A stretch of DNA of 64,000 nt from Dromiciops gliroides (lineage: Eukaryota; Chordata; Mammalia; Microbiotheria; Microbiotheriidae). Below are positions 23,500-33,019 of the stretch, piece after piece. The first letter of the stretch is position 1. Every line of letters starts with the position of its first letter. Location of the stretch: NCBI RefSeq assembly GCF_019393635.1, contig NC_057861.1, forward strand, positions 723,087,232 through 723,151,231, written 5' to 3'. Under the pieces are notes generated by a model, which had not been told where the DNA came from, made no database searches, and saw nothing but the letters and a program-made list of their open reading frames with translations. The translations under genes were made by a program, and so were the position numbers.

Positions 23500-23655
23500 C
23501 TCCCGGGGAATGGCATACAGAGAAAGGGAAAAGGATAGGTGGCCATCAGGGTAACACAAGAAGGTCCCTGGAAGGCAACTGCTGCTACTCACTCAAGCTC
23601 TTGACCCAATGTGTTCTCCTCATGTGGTTCCAAGCCCACTAGGTCTAGGCATATT
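23500..23655 (+). repeat. Insert in L2 related to the promoter-proximal intron at 34139-34267
   Basis: GGTCCCTGGAAGGCAACTGC, CTCTTGACCCAATG and TGGTTCCAAGCCCACTAGGT align in order with GGTCCCTGGAATGCAGCTGC, TCCTTGACCTGATG and TGGTTCTGAGCCCGCCAGGT at 34 kb. This copy has two extra blocks (about 17 and 13 bp) and lacks the CpGs of the other copy. Confidence 0.75.
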
Positions 23656-23757
23656 GGCCTATTTGTTGTTCATCAGACATAATGCTCCATTTCCCACTGC
23701 TATGCCTTTGTACAGGTCCCTGATGCTTGGAATATTCTATACTCACATTCACATATT

Positions 23758-24005
23758 AAGGCAGCCTTGTGACATAATGGATAGAGTGTGAGACTTGAAG
23801 TCAGGAAGATCTGAACTTCAGTCCTTCAGAGAACTATGTAGGCCTGGGTAAGTCACTTAACTTCTCCATGCCTCAATTTCCTCTTCTGCAAAATGTGGAT
23901 AATAACAGCACCTACGTCATGTTGTAAGAATCAAATGAGTTAACATAATGTGCTTTGAAAACACTAAAACATTATGTAAATTGTTATTATTAATTATTAT
24001 TATTA
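23758..24005 (+). repeat. MIR core-SINE, sense, inside L2
   Basis: AAGGCAGCCTTGTGACATAA, GACTTGAAGTCAGGAAGATC, GTAAGTCACTTAACTTCTCC and AAACATTATGTAAATTGTTA show a nearly complete MIR. L2 text resumes after it. Confidence 0.85.
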
Positions 24006-24117
24006 AATAATATTGGAAGCCCTGTTTCCCTTCAAAAATCAATTTATGTCAACTTCTGCAAGAGACTTTTCTTGACCACCACCACCCGTGTTAATGCCTT
24101 CCTGCCTTTGTTTATCT

Positions 24118-24612
24118 TCTTTTTTTTAAAGCATTTTATTATTTTCCGGCTACATATAAGGATAGTTTTCAACATTTGTTTTCACAGGATTTTTAGTTCC
24201 AAATTTTTCTCCCACTCTCCCTTCCCTCCCTCCTCCCCAGGACGGAAAGCAGTCTGATATAGGTTGTATATGTACAATATGTACAATCACATTAGATATA
24301 TTTCTACATTAGTCATCTTGTGAAAGAAAAATCAGAGCACAAGGGAAAAAAAACTTAAAAAAGAAGGGGAAAAAACAGTCCAAAAGTAGAAACAGTATGG
24401 TTCAATATGCATTCATAAATCACAGTCTGTTTTCTGGATGTTTAGAACATTTTCTATCATGAGTTCTTTGAAATTGTTTTGGATCGTTGTGCTGCTAAGA
24501 GTCAAGTCTATCACCATTGTTCATCACACAATGTTGCTGTTACTATGTACAATATTCTCCTGGTTCTGCTCCTCTCAGTCGGCATCAGTTCATGTAATTC
24601 TTTCCTTGGGTT
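24118..24612 (-). mobile_element. 5'-truncated L1, antisense, inside L2
   Basis: TTTTATTATTTTCCGGCTAC, the pyrimidine tract (24210-24240) and AGAGTCAAGTCTATCACC match the antisense 3' end of marsupial L1. Similar flanks (TTTATCTT near 24112, GTTATCTTTT near 24610) look like the target-site duplication. Confidence 0.85.
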
Positions 24613-24954
24613 ATCTTTTATCAATTTTGTATCTTGTAGACACCTCCATCTGTATGTGGTCACTTCTTTTGAGGTGACTGTCTCATTTTGTCACTGTATT
24701 CTCCTCCTCCCTACCCTTCAGCCCTCAGCAAAGTGTCCAGCACATAGAATACACTGAATAAATACTTGTTGATTAATTCTCCTTACCCTTGATTAAAGGA
24801 ATACATTTTTAATCACATTGGAAAAAATACATGTATACACATATTTTTTACAATGTGATTTTGAAAAAAAAGACTTCAATACTATAACGGAAACAGGTGG
24901 ATTGGTAGGAAAATTCCTTATATCATGGCAAAATTCTTTTCTCTGAAAATGACA

Positions 24955-25110
24955 GGACTTAGAACTAGAAGGGGCATCAGATGCCATCTAATCCAATATT
25001 TTCATGTTACAAGTGGGGAAACCAAGGCTTGGAAATGTGAGGTACTTGACTAAGGTCACAGTAACAGATAAGTGTCAGCAACAGGATTCAAAGCCAGGAC
25101 CTTTTACTCA
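24955..25110 (-). repeat. MIR3-like core-SINE, antisense
   Basis: GAACTAGAAGGGGCATCAGA, CAAGTGGGGAAACCAAGGCT and ACTAAGGTCACAGTAACAGA are the antisense text. Confidence 0.7.
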
Positions 25111-25129
25111 AATCTATTCCTGTCTCTCT

Positions 25130-25269
25130 CTCTCCGTGGGGCAATTAGGGTTAAGTGACTTGCCCAGGGCCACACAGGTAGTAATTGTCAAATGTCTGAG
25201 GCCGGATTTGAACTCAGGTTCTTCTGAATCCAGGGCCAGTGCTTTATCCACTATGCAACCTAGCTGCCC
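25130..25269 (-). repeat. Young marsupial SINE, antisense
   Basis: GGGGCAATTAGGGTTAAGTG to GCAACCTAGCTGCCC. The flanks are CT-rich, so the duplication cannot be defined. Confidence 0.9.
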
Positions 25270-25274
25270 ACACT

Positions 25275-25850
25275 CCTCTCTTTCTGATGGAATATGATAC
25301 TTCCCCATGCCCAGCAGTCATTTTAAACTGCTTCCTTTTGGTAATGATATGACTGCATCAAAGGCAATTTTCATTTTGCATCCATGTTATCAGACCCTCA
25401 TAGTCATATAAACCTTCATGTGGTTTTAAAGATGGAAAAGAACTCATATGGTTTATTAGACTGCCCTAGGCTTAACAACTCAAGGTTGACAATTAATGGT
25501 TAATGATAAGAAAACATATCTGTCTTGGAATAGATAAGGAAATTATAGCCTAAAGCTTTTGGAAAAGAAATTGAGAGCTAGAGAATTGGTCAGCACCTAG
25601 GTTAATCCTGCTTAAGGTCATTAAAGAGAAAGGAGGGCCTGTGGTAGAGCTGGATAAAATGTAAAACAACTCCTGTTTCTCACTGTCTCTCCTTTTTTTA
25701 GAAAATAAGTGACCACACTGACTTAAATGGCTGTAAATGTCAAAAATGCTCTTTGTTAAAAGACCCAGCAGTTTCATGATAATCCTAAAACAGCCTTGGA
25801 ATCAGCATGAAATATTCTACTTGCTCAGTGGTAGGGTGGTTTTCTGTTTT
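25275..25850. other. No gene or clear repeat recognised
   Basis: Unassigned AT-rich DNA. Confidence 0.5.
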
Positions 25851-25854
25851 GATT

Positions 25855-25897
25855 GTTTCTTTTTTTCCTTTTTTTAAATTCTTTTTTCCTTTTTTTT

Positions 25898-25932
<35 letters not shown>

Positions 25933-25996
25933 GGATAGGAGGAAGGCTTTTTGAGGACTCCTTCCAGGTTAGCATAGTTTGTTTCAACTACCAAAA

Positions 25997-26030
<34 letters not shown>

Positions 26031-26167
26031 TTGGGGGGAATGGATAATCTCAACAATGTTAATACACAAAGCAAGTAGTTCTCACTATTCCTGCCTAGAC
26101 CTGTAGATCTAGGCAACTCTCTCTTTCTCTCTCTCTCTCTCTGTCTCTCTCTCTCTCTGTCTCTCTC

Positions 26168-26220
<53 letters not shown>

Positions 26221-26305
26221 GTCTCTGCCTCTATGTTTGTGTTTCTCTGTGTCTCTCTCAATCTCTGTCTCTCTGTCTCTTGTCTGTCTCTGTCTGTCTC
26301 TGGTT
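25855..26305. repeat. Cluster of simple repeats: poly(T), (AC)n, (CT)n
   Basis: A poly(T) run (about 25901-25930), an (AC)n run (about 25999-26028) and a (CTCT/CTGT)n array (26116-26300) lie close together. The 110-residue minus frame rich in Arg-Glu is the (CT)n array read backwards. Confidence 0.95.
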
Positions 26306-26309
26306 CTAC

Positions 26310-26780
26310 ATCCATAGGCCTCTTTTCCTCCACACCCTTTGTTAACACTTTAGCTGAGCTCATTTTAGGATTACAGAGCATGTTAGTGTGGCACATGCAG
26401 ATTGAGCATATTTTTATCACCAATAAAGTCACTACTGTCAAGAAAAATTAGCATCATAATAACTTTTTAAACAGAAATATCATATAAATATGTAAGGCAT
26501 GTTTTCAACATTTTAGCATAAGAAAAATTTTCATCTTCATTCCAAGGAGATCTGGTGCTCTTGGGGAAGACATTTTAAGAAGAGCTGTAAAATAAATACT
26601 GATTTTAATCCCACACAAGCTCATACTGGGGGGAGGAAAGTTTAAAATGAAGTAAGTTCATGAAGATGTCATTTATAGCTACAGAGTATATTTTCAATCC
26701 ACTGATTTGCATCCATATTATCCTCTTTGTTTAAACCAGCACACACCCCTCTTTTGATACTAAAAATCACTGTGACTGTT
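26310..26780. other. No gene or clear repeat recognised
   Basis: Unassigned sequence, moderately low in repeats. Confidence 0.45.
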
Positions 26781-26784
26781 TATT

Positions 26785-26990
26785 TCCAAGTCAGTCATTC
26801 AGTTAATAAGCATTTATTAAGTGTTTACTATGTACCAAGCACTGTGCTAAGTGGTGGGGTTGAGAAGAAAGGCAAAAGCAGTCTCTACCATTAAGGAGAT
26901 CACAATCTAGTGAACCCTCAATTTTCTCATCTGTAAAATGGGAGAGTTGGACTAGTGTGTTGCCTCTGAGATGCTCCCTGAATCTAAATC
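26785..26990 (+). repeat. Ancient mammalian repeat with MIR-like 3' part
   Basis: AATAAGCATTTATTAAGTGT, CAAGCACTGTGCTAAGTGGT and AAGGAGATCACAATCTAGTG are followed by TTTCTCATCTGTAAAATGGG. I recognise the text but am not sure of the family name. Confidence 0.6.
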
Positions 26991-27067
26991 AATCCCTTTA
27001 TTTCAGGAAGGAAAAATACTGTTAATTTTATTATGTGGTCAATTTACTTTAACTTACATTTCACAGG

Positions 27068-27170
27068 ATCATAACTTTAATGCTGGAAGGGACCCTATTG
27101 CTAATCAAACTCAAAAGCCCAATTTCACAACTGAGACCATGGGAGATGAAGTCATTTGCCCACATCTACC
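27068..27170 (-). repeat. MIR3-like fragment, antisense
   Basis: TAATGCTGGAAGGGACCCTA and GATGAAGTCATTTGCCCACA resemble the antisense MIR3-like layout. Strongly decayed. Confidence 0.45.
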
Positions 27171-27424
27171 TCTCTGAAACTCATAGGATAATATATTCAG
27201 ACCATGAAGCAACCTCAGAGGTCATTAAGTATAACCACATATGTATGTATATGTGTGTGTTTGATGAAAAACCTGAGAGACAGAATTTCTGGGTAATTAG
27301 TAATCAATGTATTAATTAGACTAGCTAATAATCAACAAAATGATGGTCACTAGTTTCTCTTAGTAACCAAAGACAAATAAACCCATGGAGACACTGAATA
27401 CTTTAAATACTTTTGTAAAAGGGG

Positions 27425-27567
27425 GAATCTAGGTGGCACAGTGGATAGAGCACCGGCCCTGGAGTCAGGACTACCTGGGTTCAAATCCTCAGACACTTAA
27501 CACTTACTAGCTGTGTGACCCTAGGCAAATCACTTAACCCCAATTGCCTCACTAAAAAAAAAAAAAA
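27425..27567 (+). repeat. Young marsupial SINE, first of a head-to-tail pair
   Basis: CTAGGTGGCACAGTGGATAG to CCCCAATTGCCTCACTAAAA plus poly(A). AAAAGGGGGAAT repeats on both sides. A short deletion removes part of the CCGGCCTCAG block. Confidence 0.9.
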
Positions 27568-27581
27568 AGGGGGAATTCGAG

Positions 27582-27733
27582 GGGCAGATAGGTGGCACAG
27601 TGGATAGAGCACCAGCTGTGGAGTCAGGAGGACCTGAGTTCAAATATGACCTCAGGCACTTGACACTTACTAGCTGTGTGACCTTGGTTAAGTCACTTAA
27701 CCCCAATTGCCTCACCGAAAAAAAAAAAAAAGT
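27582..27733 (+). repeat. Young marsupial SINE, second of the pair
   Basis: This is a separate copy (GGGGCAGATAGGTGGCACAG ... CCTCACCGAAAA) in the same orientation, about 15 bp after the first. The sequences differ, so it is a second insertion and not a tandem duplication. Confidence 0.9.
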
Positions 27734-27929
27734 GAATGCACCGGACAAGTGAAAATCAGCCTTGATAGGTGGACATTTAATGAGGAGGCTGACTGGGTGT
27801 CTTTAGCTCCTCCTGCTGAGACCTGTGCCTTGATAATGAGGCTCAGCCACCTCCAGCAATCTGGCCAGGGAAATCCATCTATATCCAGACCACTCTGGTT
27901 GGTTTTCTCCTTCATGAGCAAGATAACCC

Positions 27930-28499
27930 TGTGGTAAAAAAAATATGAAGTTTTTTAACAGTCGGTTAGGATAACTGAAAGATGCCAGTTTTTTAAGGAC
28001 CACCCTTTCGGGGAGGAGACCAACGGCATGAGCTACGCACGCCAGTCCGCCCGCTGCGCACGTCAGACTGCCTGCTAGCACTCCACTTCTGGGGTGTGAG
28101 CTTAAAAGGCAAGGAGAGAACGGAAGTGGGGGGTTTTCCTGCTCTACTGGTCTCCTGACTGCGCTGCACAGACAGTCTCTCTCTCTCCCCAAAGGTGGCC
28201 TTCTCTTTTGGTGAGTTTTATACAGAATATAGACTAAGCTTAGACTTAAGACAATTTGTATTGTGTTTCTACTTTCCTATCCTTCTAATCAACATCACCT
28301 TGTGACTACCATACAATAAATGGTCTATCTAGAAAACCAGAAGCTTCTTCCATTTACTAGTCTGGGAGATAAATTAAGGGAAAGGTTAAGTAGGGTAGAT
28401 TTATGATCTAATATCCAATTTTAAATCTCACAGTTTGGCGACCACGAAGGGACCTTAAGGACCCTCCCACCCTCCCTAGTTTGGCCACAAGCCTCTCAC
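27930..28499 (+). mobile_element. ERV 5' LTR and leader fossil
   Basis: The LTR runs TGTGGTAAAA ... AAATCTCACA (27930-28432). A primer-binding-site-like TTGGCGACCACGAAGGGAC and a short leader follow. It is the same family as the antisense LTR at 7549-8079. An L1 has inserted in the leader at 28513. It is a broken fossil, old enough to carry LINE insertions. Confidence 0.8.
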
Positions 28500-28512
28500 A
28501 ACCCTAAATTCT

Positions 28513-29259
28513 TACATATAAGGTATTTTATTTTTTCCGTTACATGTAAAGATAGTTCTCAACTTTTGTTTATACAAGCTTTACAATTTCTGATTTTTCT
28601 CCCTCCCTCCCTCCTCCCCTAGACAGTAGCTAATCTGATATAGGTTATATCTATATATCTATATACATATAGATATAGATATATCTATACACACACACAT
28701 ATATATATACACATAGTAATATTAATCCTATTTCTTCATTAGTCCTGTTATAAGAGAAAAATCAGAGCAATGATGAAAAACCTAAAAATAGAAAAAAAAA
28801 ACACAACAGCACCAAAACCAAAAGAAATAGTATGGTTCATTCAGCATCTATACTCCACAGTTCTTTTTTTTTTCTTGGATTTGGAGATGCTCTTCTATCA
28901 TGAGTTCCCTGGAACTCTTCTGTACCATTGCATTGGTGAGAAGAATATAGTCCATCACAGTAGATCAATACTCAATGTTGATGATACTGTGTACAATGTT
29001 CTTCTGGTTCTGCTCATCTCACTCATCATCAGCTCACATAAGACCCTCCAGGTTTCTCTGAACTCCTCCTGCTCATCATTTCTTATAGTATTCCATTGTA
29101 TTCATATACCACAACTTGTCCAGCCATTCCCCAATTGATGGGCACCCCCTCAACTTCCAATTCCTTGCTACCATGTAAAGAGCAGCTATAAATATTTTTG
29201 TGCATGTGGGTCCCTTTCCCCTTTCCATGATTTCTTTGGGAAAAAGACCTAAAAGTGAT
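28513..29259 (-). mobile_element. 5'-truncated L1, antisense, inside an ERV leader
   Basis: A perfect 13-bp target-site duplication AACCCTAAATTCT (28500-28512 and 29260-29272) frames it. It contains the antisense 3' UTR, a pyrimidine tract (about 28594-28620) and ORF2-end text such as CCATTCCCCAATTGATGGGC. Confidence 0.95.
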
Positions 29260-29272
29260 AACCCTAAATTCT

Positions 29273-29570
29273 AATGAAATAAGAACAGGGACTCATTTTC
29301 TGGGACTAAGAACTGTCCCACACTGGATTCCATTTATACTCTAAACAGTCTCCTAATTGGGTGGGGTCCTGCCCAGGATGGAAGAGCACATTCCTAGGAC
29401 AATCTCAACAATCATTCAACGTTCTTCTGAGACTGACTTTTTACAGGGGCTGGGTCTTAAATGAAGGAATAAAGGAGAAAAGCCTGGACTGAAATTAATA
29501 ATTGGTTATTAATACAATAGTAAAATATTTTTCTCCATATTAATTTTGTTTAATATATGTATATTGCAAT
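29273..29570 (+). other. Unassigned; may continue the ERV leader
   Basis: This resumes directly after the L1's right target-site duplication, so its start should be the displaced ERV leader. I see no identifiable retroviral domain. Confidence 0.4.
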
Positions 29571-29571
29571 A

Positions 29572-29815
29572 TGTTTAGTCATTTTTCAGTCAAGTTCAGC
29601 TCTTTTTGGAGTTTTCTTGACTAAGATATTGGAGTGGTTTCACATTTCCTTCTCTAGCTCATTTTACAAATGAGGAAATTGAGGAAAACAGGGTTAAGTG
29701 ACTCGCCCAGGATTACACAGCTAGTAAGTATCTGAGGTCAGACTTGAACTCAGGAATATGTCTTTCTGACTATAGGCATGGCACTCTACCCATTGCTCCA
29801 CCTAGCTGCCCCCCA
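29572..29815 (-). repeat. tRNA-head SINE with RTE/BovB-like tail, antisense
   Basis: TTAGTCATTTTTCAGTCAAG, TTCACATTTCCTTCTCTAGC, GACTCGCCCAGGATTACACA and CTCCACCTAGCTGCCCC run tail to head. Confidence 0.88.
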
Positions 29816-30159
29816 AATTCAGGTAACCAAGGCTAAAGTTTTGTATTTCAGTCACCTTCATCTCAGTTCTTCATTTATTTTTTAGTAAGAATCAAATAGG
29901 AAAAAAAAAAGAAAAAAAAAGAATCAAATATGATCTTGGGGCAACTGTTGGCATTTTGACAGTGTCCAGATATATAATTATTTCAATTCCTCCCTCAGAT
30001 TCAGAGACCTTAGCCAAATCACTTCAAATCTCAAGGCTCCCAGACAACTCTGCTGGAGCGTAAATTCTACAATCCATTTGTACTGGAAGAGGAAAGTTCA
30101 TCTGTTAGTGCAATTTCAAGACTGTATTGCCCACTCCCACTTTGAAAAAAAGACATACT

Positions 30160-30360
30160 CATCTAGTGCTTTTCATATATAATCACATGTTATCAAAGTC
30201 CCACATTAAACCAATGGGGCAGGTAGTATTATCTCCAGTTTACAAATGAAGAAACTAAGGCTCAATGAGTTTGAATGTCTTTCCAAATGCTAGAGGCAAT
30301 ATCTAGACCCAAGTGCTCCTGACTCCAAACCTAGCATACAATCTACTACAGCATATTGCC
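30160..30360 (-). repeat. MIR-family core-SINE, antisense
   Basis: GGGGCAGGTAGTATTATCTC, TTTACAAATGAAGAAACTAA and GTGCTCCTGACTCCAAACCT are the antisense core. Decayed at both ends. Confidence 0.7.
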
Positions 30361-30589
30361 ACCTCTGGGTAGAGAATGGAACCAATTCTTTCAAACTACT
30401 TATGGGAGTTGCTATTACTGGCAGAGCTTGTGCTGTCTAAAGATGCCAGACCTAGCTCTGAGGAAATTTAAATTAAAAAGAAAAAGAAAAAGATTTCATG
30501 GGCTCCTACACAGAAATAGATTATTTAACTTAGGAGACTGGCTATGTTCCAACATAGGCTTTTACCTAAAATTGTACCCTATGCTTTGA

Positions 30590-30735
30590 TTTTTTTTTTC
30601 TTTTCCTGCTTTGAAACCATCCAGCAGAAGCTGGGTGACCACTTGTCAGATATGTTGTAATGGGGAATCTTTTTCTATAGTAGGATGAAGTAGTTAAACA
30701 CCGGTCCCTTCTAGACCTGAAATCTGTGAGATGCT
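30590..30735 (+). mobile_element. CR1/L3-like LINE 3' terminus, sense
   Basis: AGAAGCTGGGTGACCACTTG, ATATGTTGTAATGGGGAATC and GACCTGAAATCTGTGAGAT match the CR1-clade 3' terminal text. Confidence 0.65.
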
Positions 30736-30756
30736 TAACAGCATGTCTAGATTCAA

Positions 30757-30915
30757 GGAAGCTAGGTGGTACAGTGGCTAGAGTGCCGGTTCTAGAGTCA
30801 CAAAGACTCATCTTCCTTCTAACCTCAGACACTTACTAGCTGTGTGACACTGAGCAAATCCCTTAACCCTGTTTGCCTCAGTTTCCTCATCAATAAAATG
30901 AGCTTGGGAATGGAC
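30757..30915 (+). repeat. tRNA-head SINE, older type
   Basis: GAAGCTAGGTGGTACAGTGG, CACTTACTAGCTGTGTGACA and CTCAGTTTCCTCATCAATAA. The RTE-like tail is missing or too decayed to see. Confidence 0.75.
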
Positions 30916-31019
30916 CCTCTCTTCCAACACAGATGGGTTGTCTTAATAACAGGGACATGTCAGTCCTTCAAGTGCACTGGGCTGAAAGGTGCTATAATAA
31001 GAGGAAGTTATTATTGTTA

Positions 31020-31665
31020 GTTATCACACCCTAAAATAAGGATTTGCCATCTAAATGGCTACTGAATCTTAACCGTAAAATTCCTTCTAATAGGAAAATC
31101 AGTGGGGCCAAATTCCATAAAACTCCATCCGGCATTCACACTGAGAAGACCCACATGTGCCTTTAATTTTTTTTTTTAAATTTCCTGGGCTTGGGGCCCA
31201 GAAATTGAATGGAAATTTTATTTAAACCTGCTCTTGTGTGTCAACTTTCAGTAAATATCAGGTTTTTGGTTGCCTCACACTGAATTTTACATTTTGAGCA
31301 AAGGCTGGAGAAAGGGAGCCCTGGTGCATGAGGCTGTACCTCTGTATTTGACCTGCTCCAACTGTGGCACATTGGCTCCCAATGCAAGTTCATTATTACT
31401 CCTGTAAATTCCAGGGAACCTCTCTTTTTGCCACAGATACGCGATTCACAATTTTTATTAAATCCCTTCCAGCACTAATCAGCTTTTATCAGAACATGCA
31501 AAGCAAATTTAGTTTGGAAATGATCTCTCCCCACTCCCCAACCCCCACCTCCTTCAACCCCAACCACAGGGTTTAGATTCCTCTCTGTCTCATTTAAGGC
31601 TGAATCTCTGAATCTCTAACCTTCTTTCACCTCTCCTAGGATTCCAGAGGCTGGCTCCCCCTACT
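31020..31665. other. Unique sequence without repeats; candidate conserved non-coding
   Basis: No interspersed repeat is visible for about 640 bp upstream of the promoter domain. No coding frame is supported. Conservation cannot be judged from one sequence. Confidence 0.4.
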
Positions 31666-31669
31666 TTCT

Positions 31670-31704
31670 AAAAAACAACAACAACAACAACCCCCCCCCC
31701 CCAA

Positions 31705-31748
<44 letters not shown>
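31670..31748. repeat. (AAC)n-poly(C)-(CT)n compound simple repeat
   Basis: CAA repeats, a C run and about 50 bp of (CT)n abut each other. Confidence 0.95.
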
Positions 31749-31752
<4 letters not shown>

Positions 31753-31814
31753 CTTCCCTGTGGAAGAGTACATTCTGTATTTGCCAAGCAAATCCATTAG
31801 AGAATGTGTCAGAC

Positions 31815-31960
31815 TTGAAAATGATTAAAATTGGAGTTGGAGGACCTGTGTTCTAATCTAGACTCTCTTACTTCCTGTGACATCTTGGATGAGTTATTTC
31901 ACTTCTCTCCTCTTGGTTTTCTTCATCTCTGAATCAGAGGATCAGGCGAGGTCATTGCTA
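31815..31960 (+). repeat. MIR fragment, sense
   Basis: AGTTGGAGGACCTGTGTTCT, ACTTCCTGTGACATCTTGGA and TCTTCATCTCTGAATCAGAG are decayed MIR head and core. Confidence 0.6.
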
Positions 31961-32059
31961 AACCAATGATCCAAGGAAAAGGGAAAAGCTATCATGCCCC
32001 CTTCCCCACTAGCAGTCTCTCCTCTTGAATTTTTTTGTTTATATGTTTTGCATTTATTT

Positions 32060-32200
32060 ACATGTGCATGTGCTATATATCTCAGGAGAAATTAAGCACC
32101 TTGAAAATAAGTATTTTTAAATGCTTGTCTTTATACGCCCAGGGCTTAGAAGTGTGCCCTGCACATATTAGGAATTTAATATTTGATTACTGAACTGAAT
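32060..32200 (+). repeat. L2 LINE 3' end, sense
   Basis: TAAGCACCTTGAAAATAAGT, CCAGGGCTTAGAAGTGTGCC and CACATATTAGGAATTTAATA are the terminal L2 segment. It is the last interspersed repeat before the promoter. Confidence 0.65.
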
Positions 32201-32399
32201 TAAATGTGGACATCTTAATAGAAACCATTTTGAGCTTGTCATAGGGAGAATTTGGGTTGAAAGTTTGTTGGGCAACTTTAAGGATACACAGGTCTTTGTC
32301 ACACCCCTGGGTTGGGCCAAAATATGCCTAAATTGCAAGCAAAAAGGTAATTTATAGTAGCCCTCAAAACTGAAATGAACATAAACAAGCTTTCCTTAC

Positions 32400-32720
32400 C
32401 TGTCCCATTTTTGCTACGTACAGAGAATTCAAGGAGTCTAAATTTATTGCAATTTAATCCTGATGGGATGAGGCACATTATTTTTATTTATAGCTGCGGG
32501 CTTCATTCTGCCCCACTCCTCTGCTCACTTTTTTTTTTTTAAACCATAAATAATCCCCAGCCTCTTATCATACCACTGTTATTCCTATAGGGAAATCACT
32601 TGGCAATAAAGCCCGAGTTCTGTTATCACTGTGAAAGTTGCCAGTAAAAGTGGTCCAGGCCATCCCAGAGCCTAATGGTCAGGACTAAAACCCTTTATCG
32701 ACCTCCCCTCTGGGACTGTT
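32400..32720. promoter_or_regulatory. Candidate upstream regulatory module
   Basis: This non-repetitive block lies 0.3-0.6 kb upstream of the CpG island. It contains a MEF2-like TTATTTTTATTTATAG and GATA-type sites (CTTATCATA, GTTATCACTG). Such motifs also occur by chance, so a regulatory role is inferred from position and lack of repeats. Confidence 0.35.
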
Positions 32721-33019
32721 TTTCCCTCCATTCTCTCTTGTGTCTCTCCTTTTGAATTTCAGGAGATGAACTTGGGGGCTGGGGTAGGGGACAGTCTGTG
32801 ACAAGGGACAGTCGAAGGTGCCAGGTCACAAAAATCCCCTCCCAGACAGTTGACTCTTGATTGCTCCCTTTCTCACTCTCACCTGGGTGTATCCCTGGAC
32901 CATAGGGATGACGGGGTGAAGGGGCTGAGGTTGGGGGTGGAGATGAGAAGCACTGCTCTGTACACCTTATCCACAGGGGAAGGTTTTATTTTTTTTGGGG
33001 GGGGGGGAGAGAAAACATG

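Larger units (their letters stand above)
23030..24775 (+). mobile_element. L2 LINE 3' region, sense, with three nested insertions
   Basis: L2-like blocks occur in order: CCACCAAAGGGATCTTCCTA (about 23310), CATTTAAATCTCTCCACAAC, TATGCCTTTGTACAGGTCCC (about 23701), AGAGACTTTTCTTGACCACC (about 24062) and the 3' end CCAGCACATAGAATACACTG. The element is split by an unidentified 155-bp insert (23500), a MIR (23758) and an L1 (24118). Confidence 0.75.

Noticed and set aside
27803-28192. 129-residue minus frame over the LTR at 27930
   Set aside because: It lies antisense to the LTR fossil and shows no retroviral or host domain.
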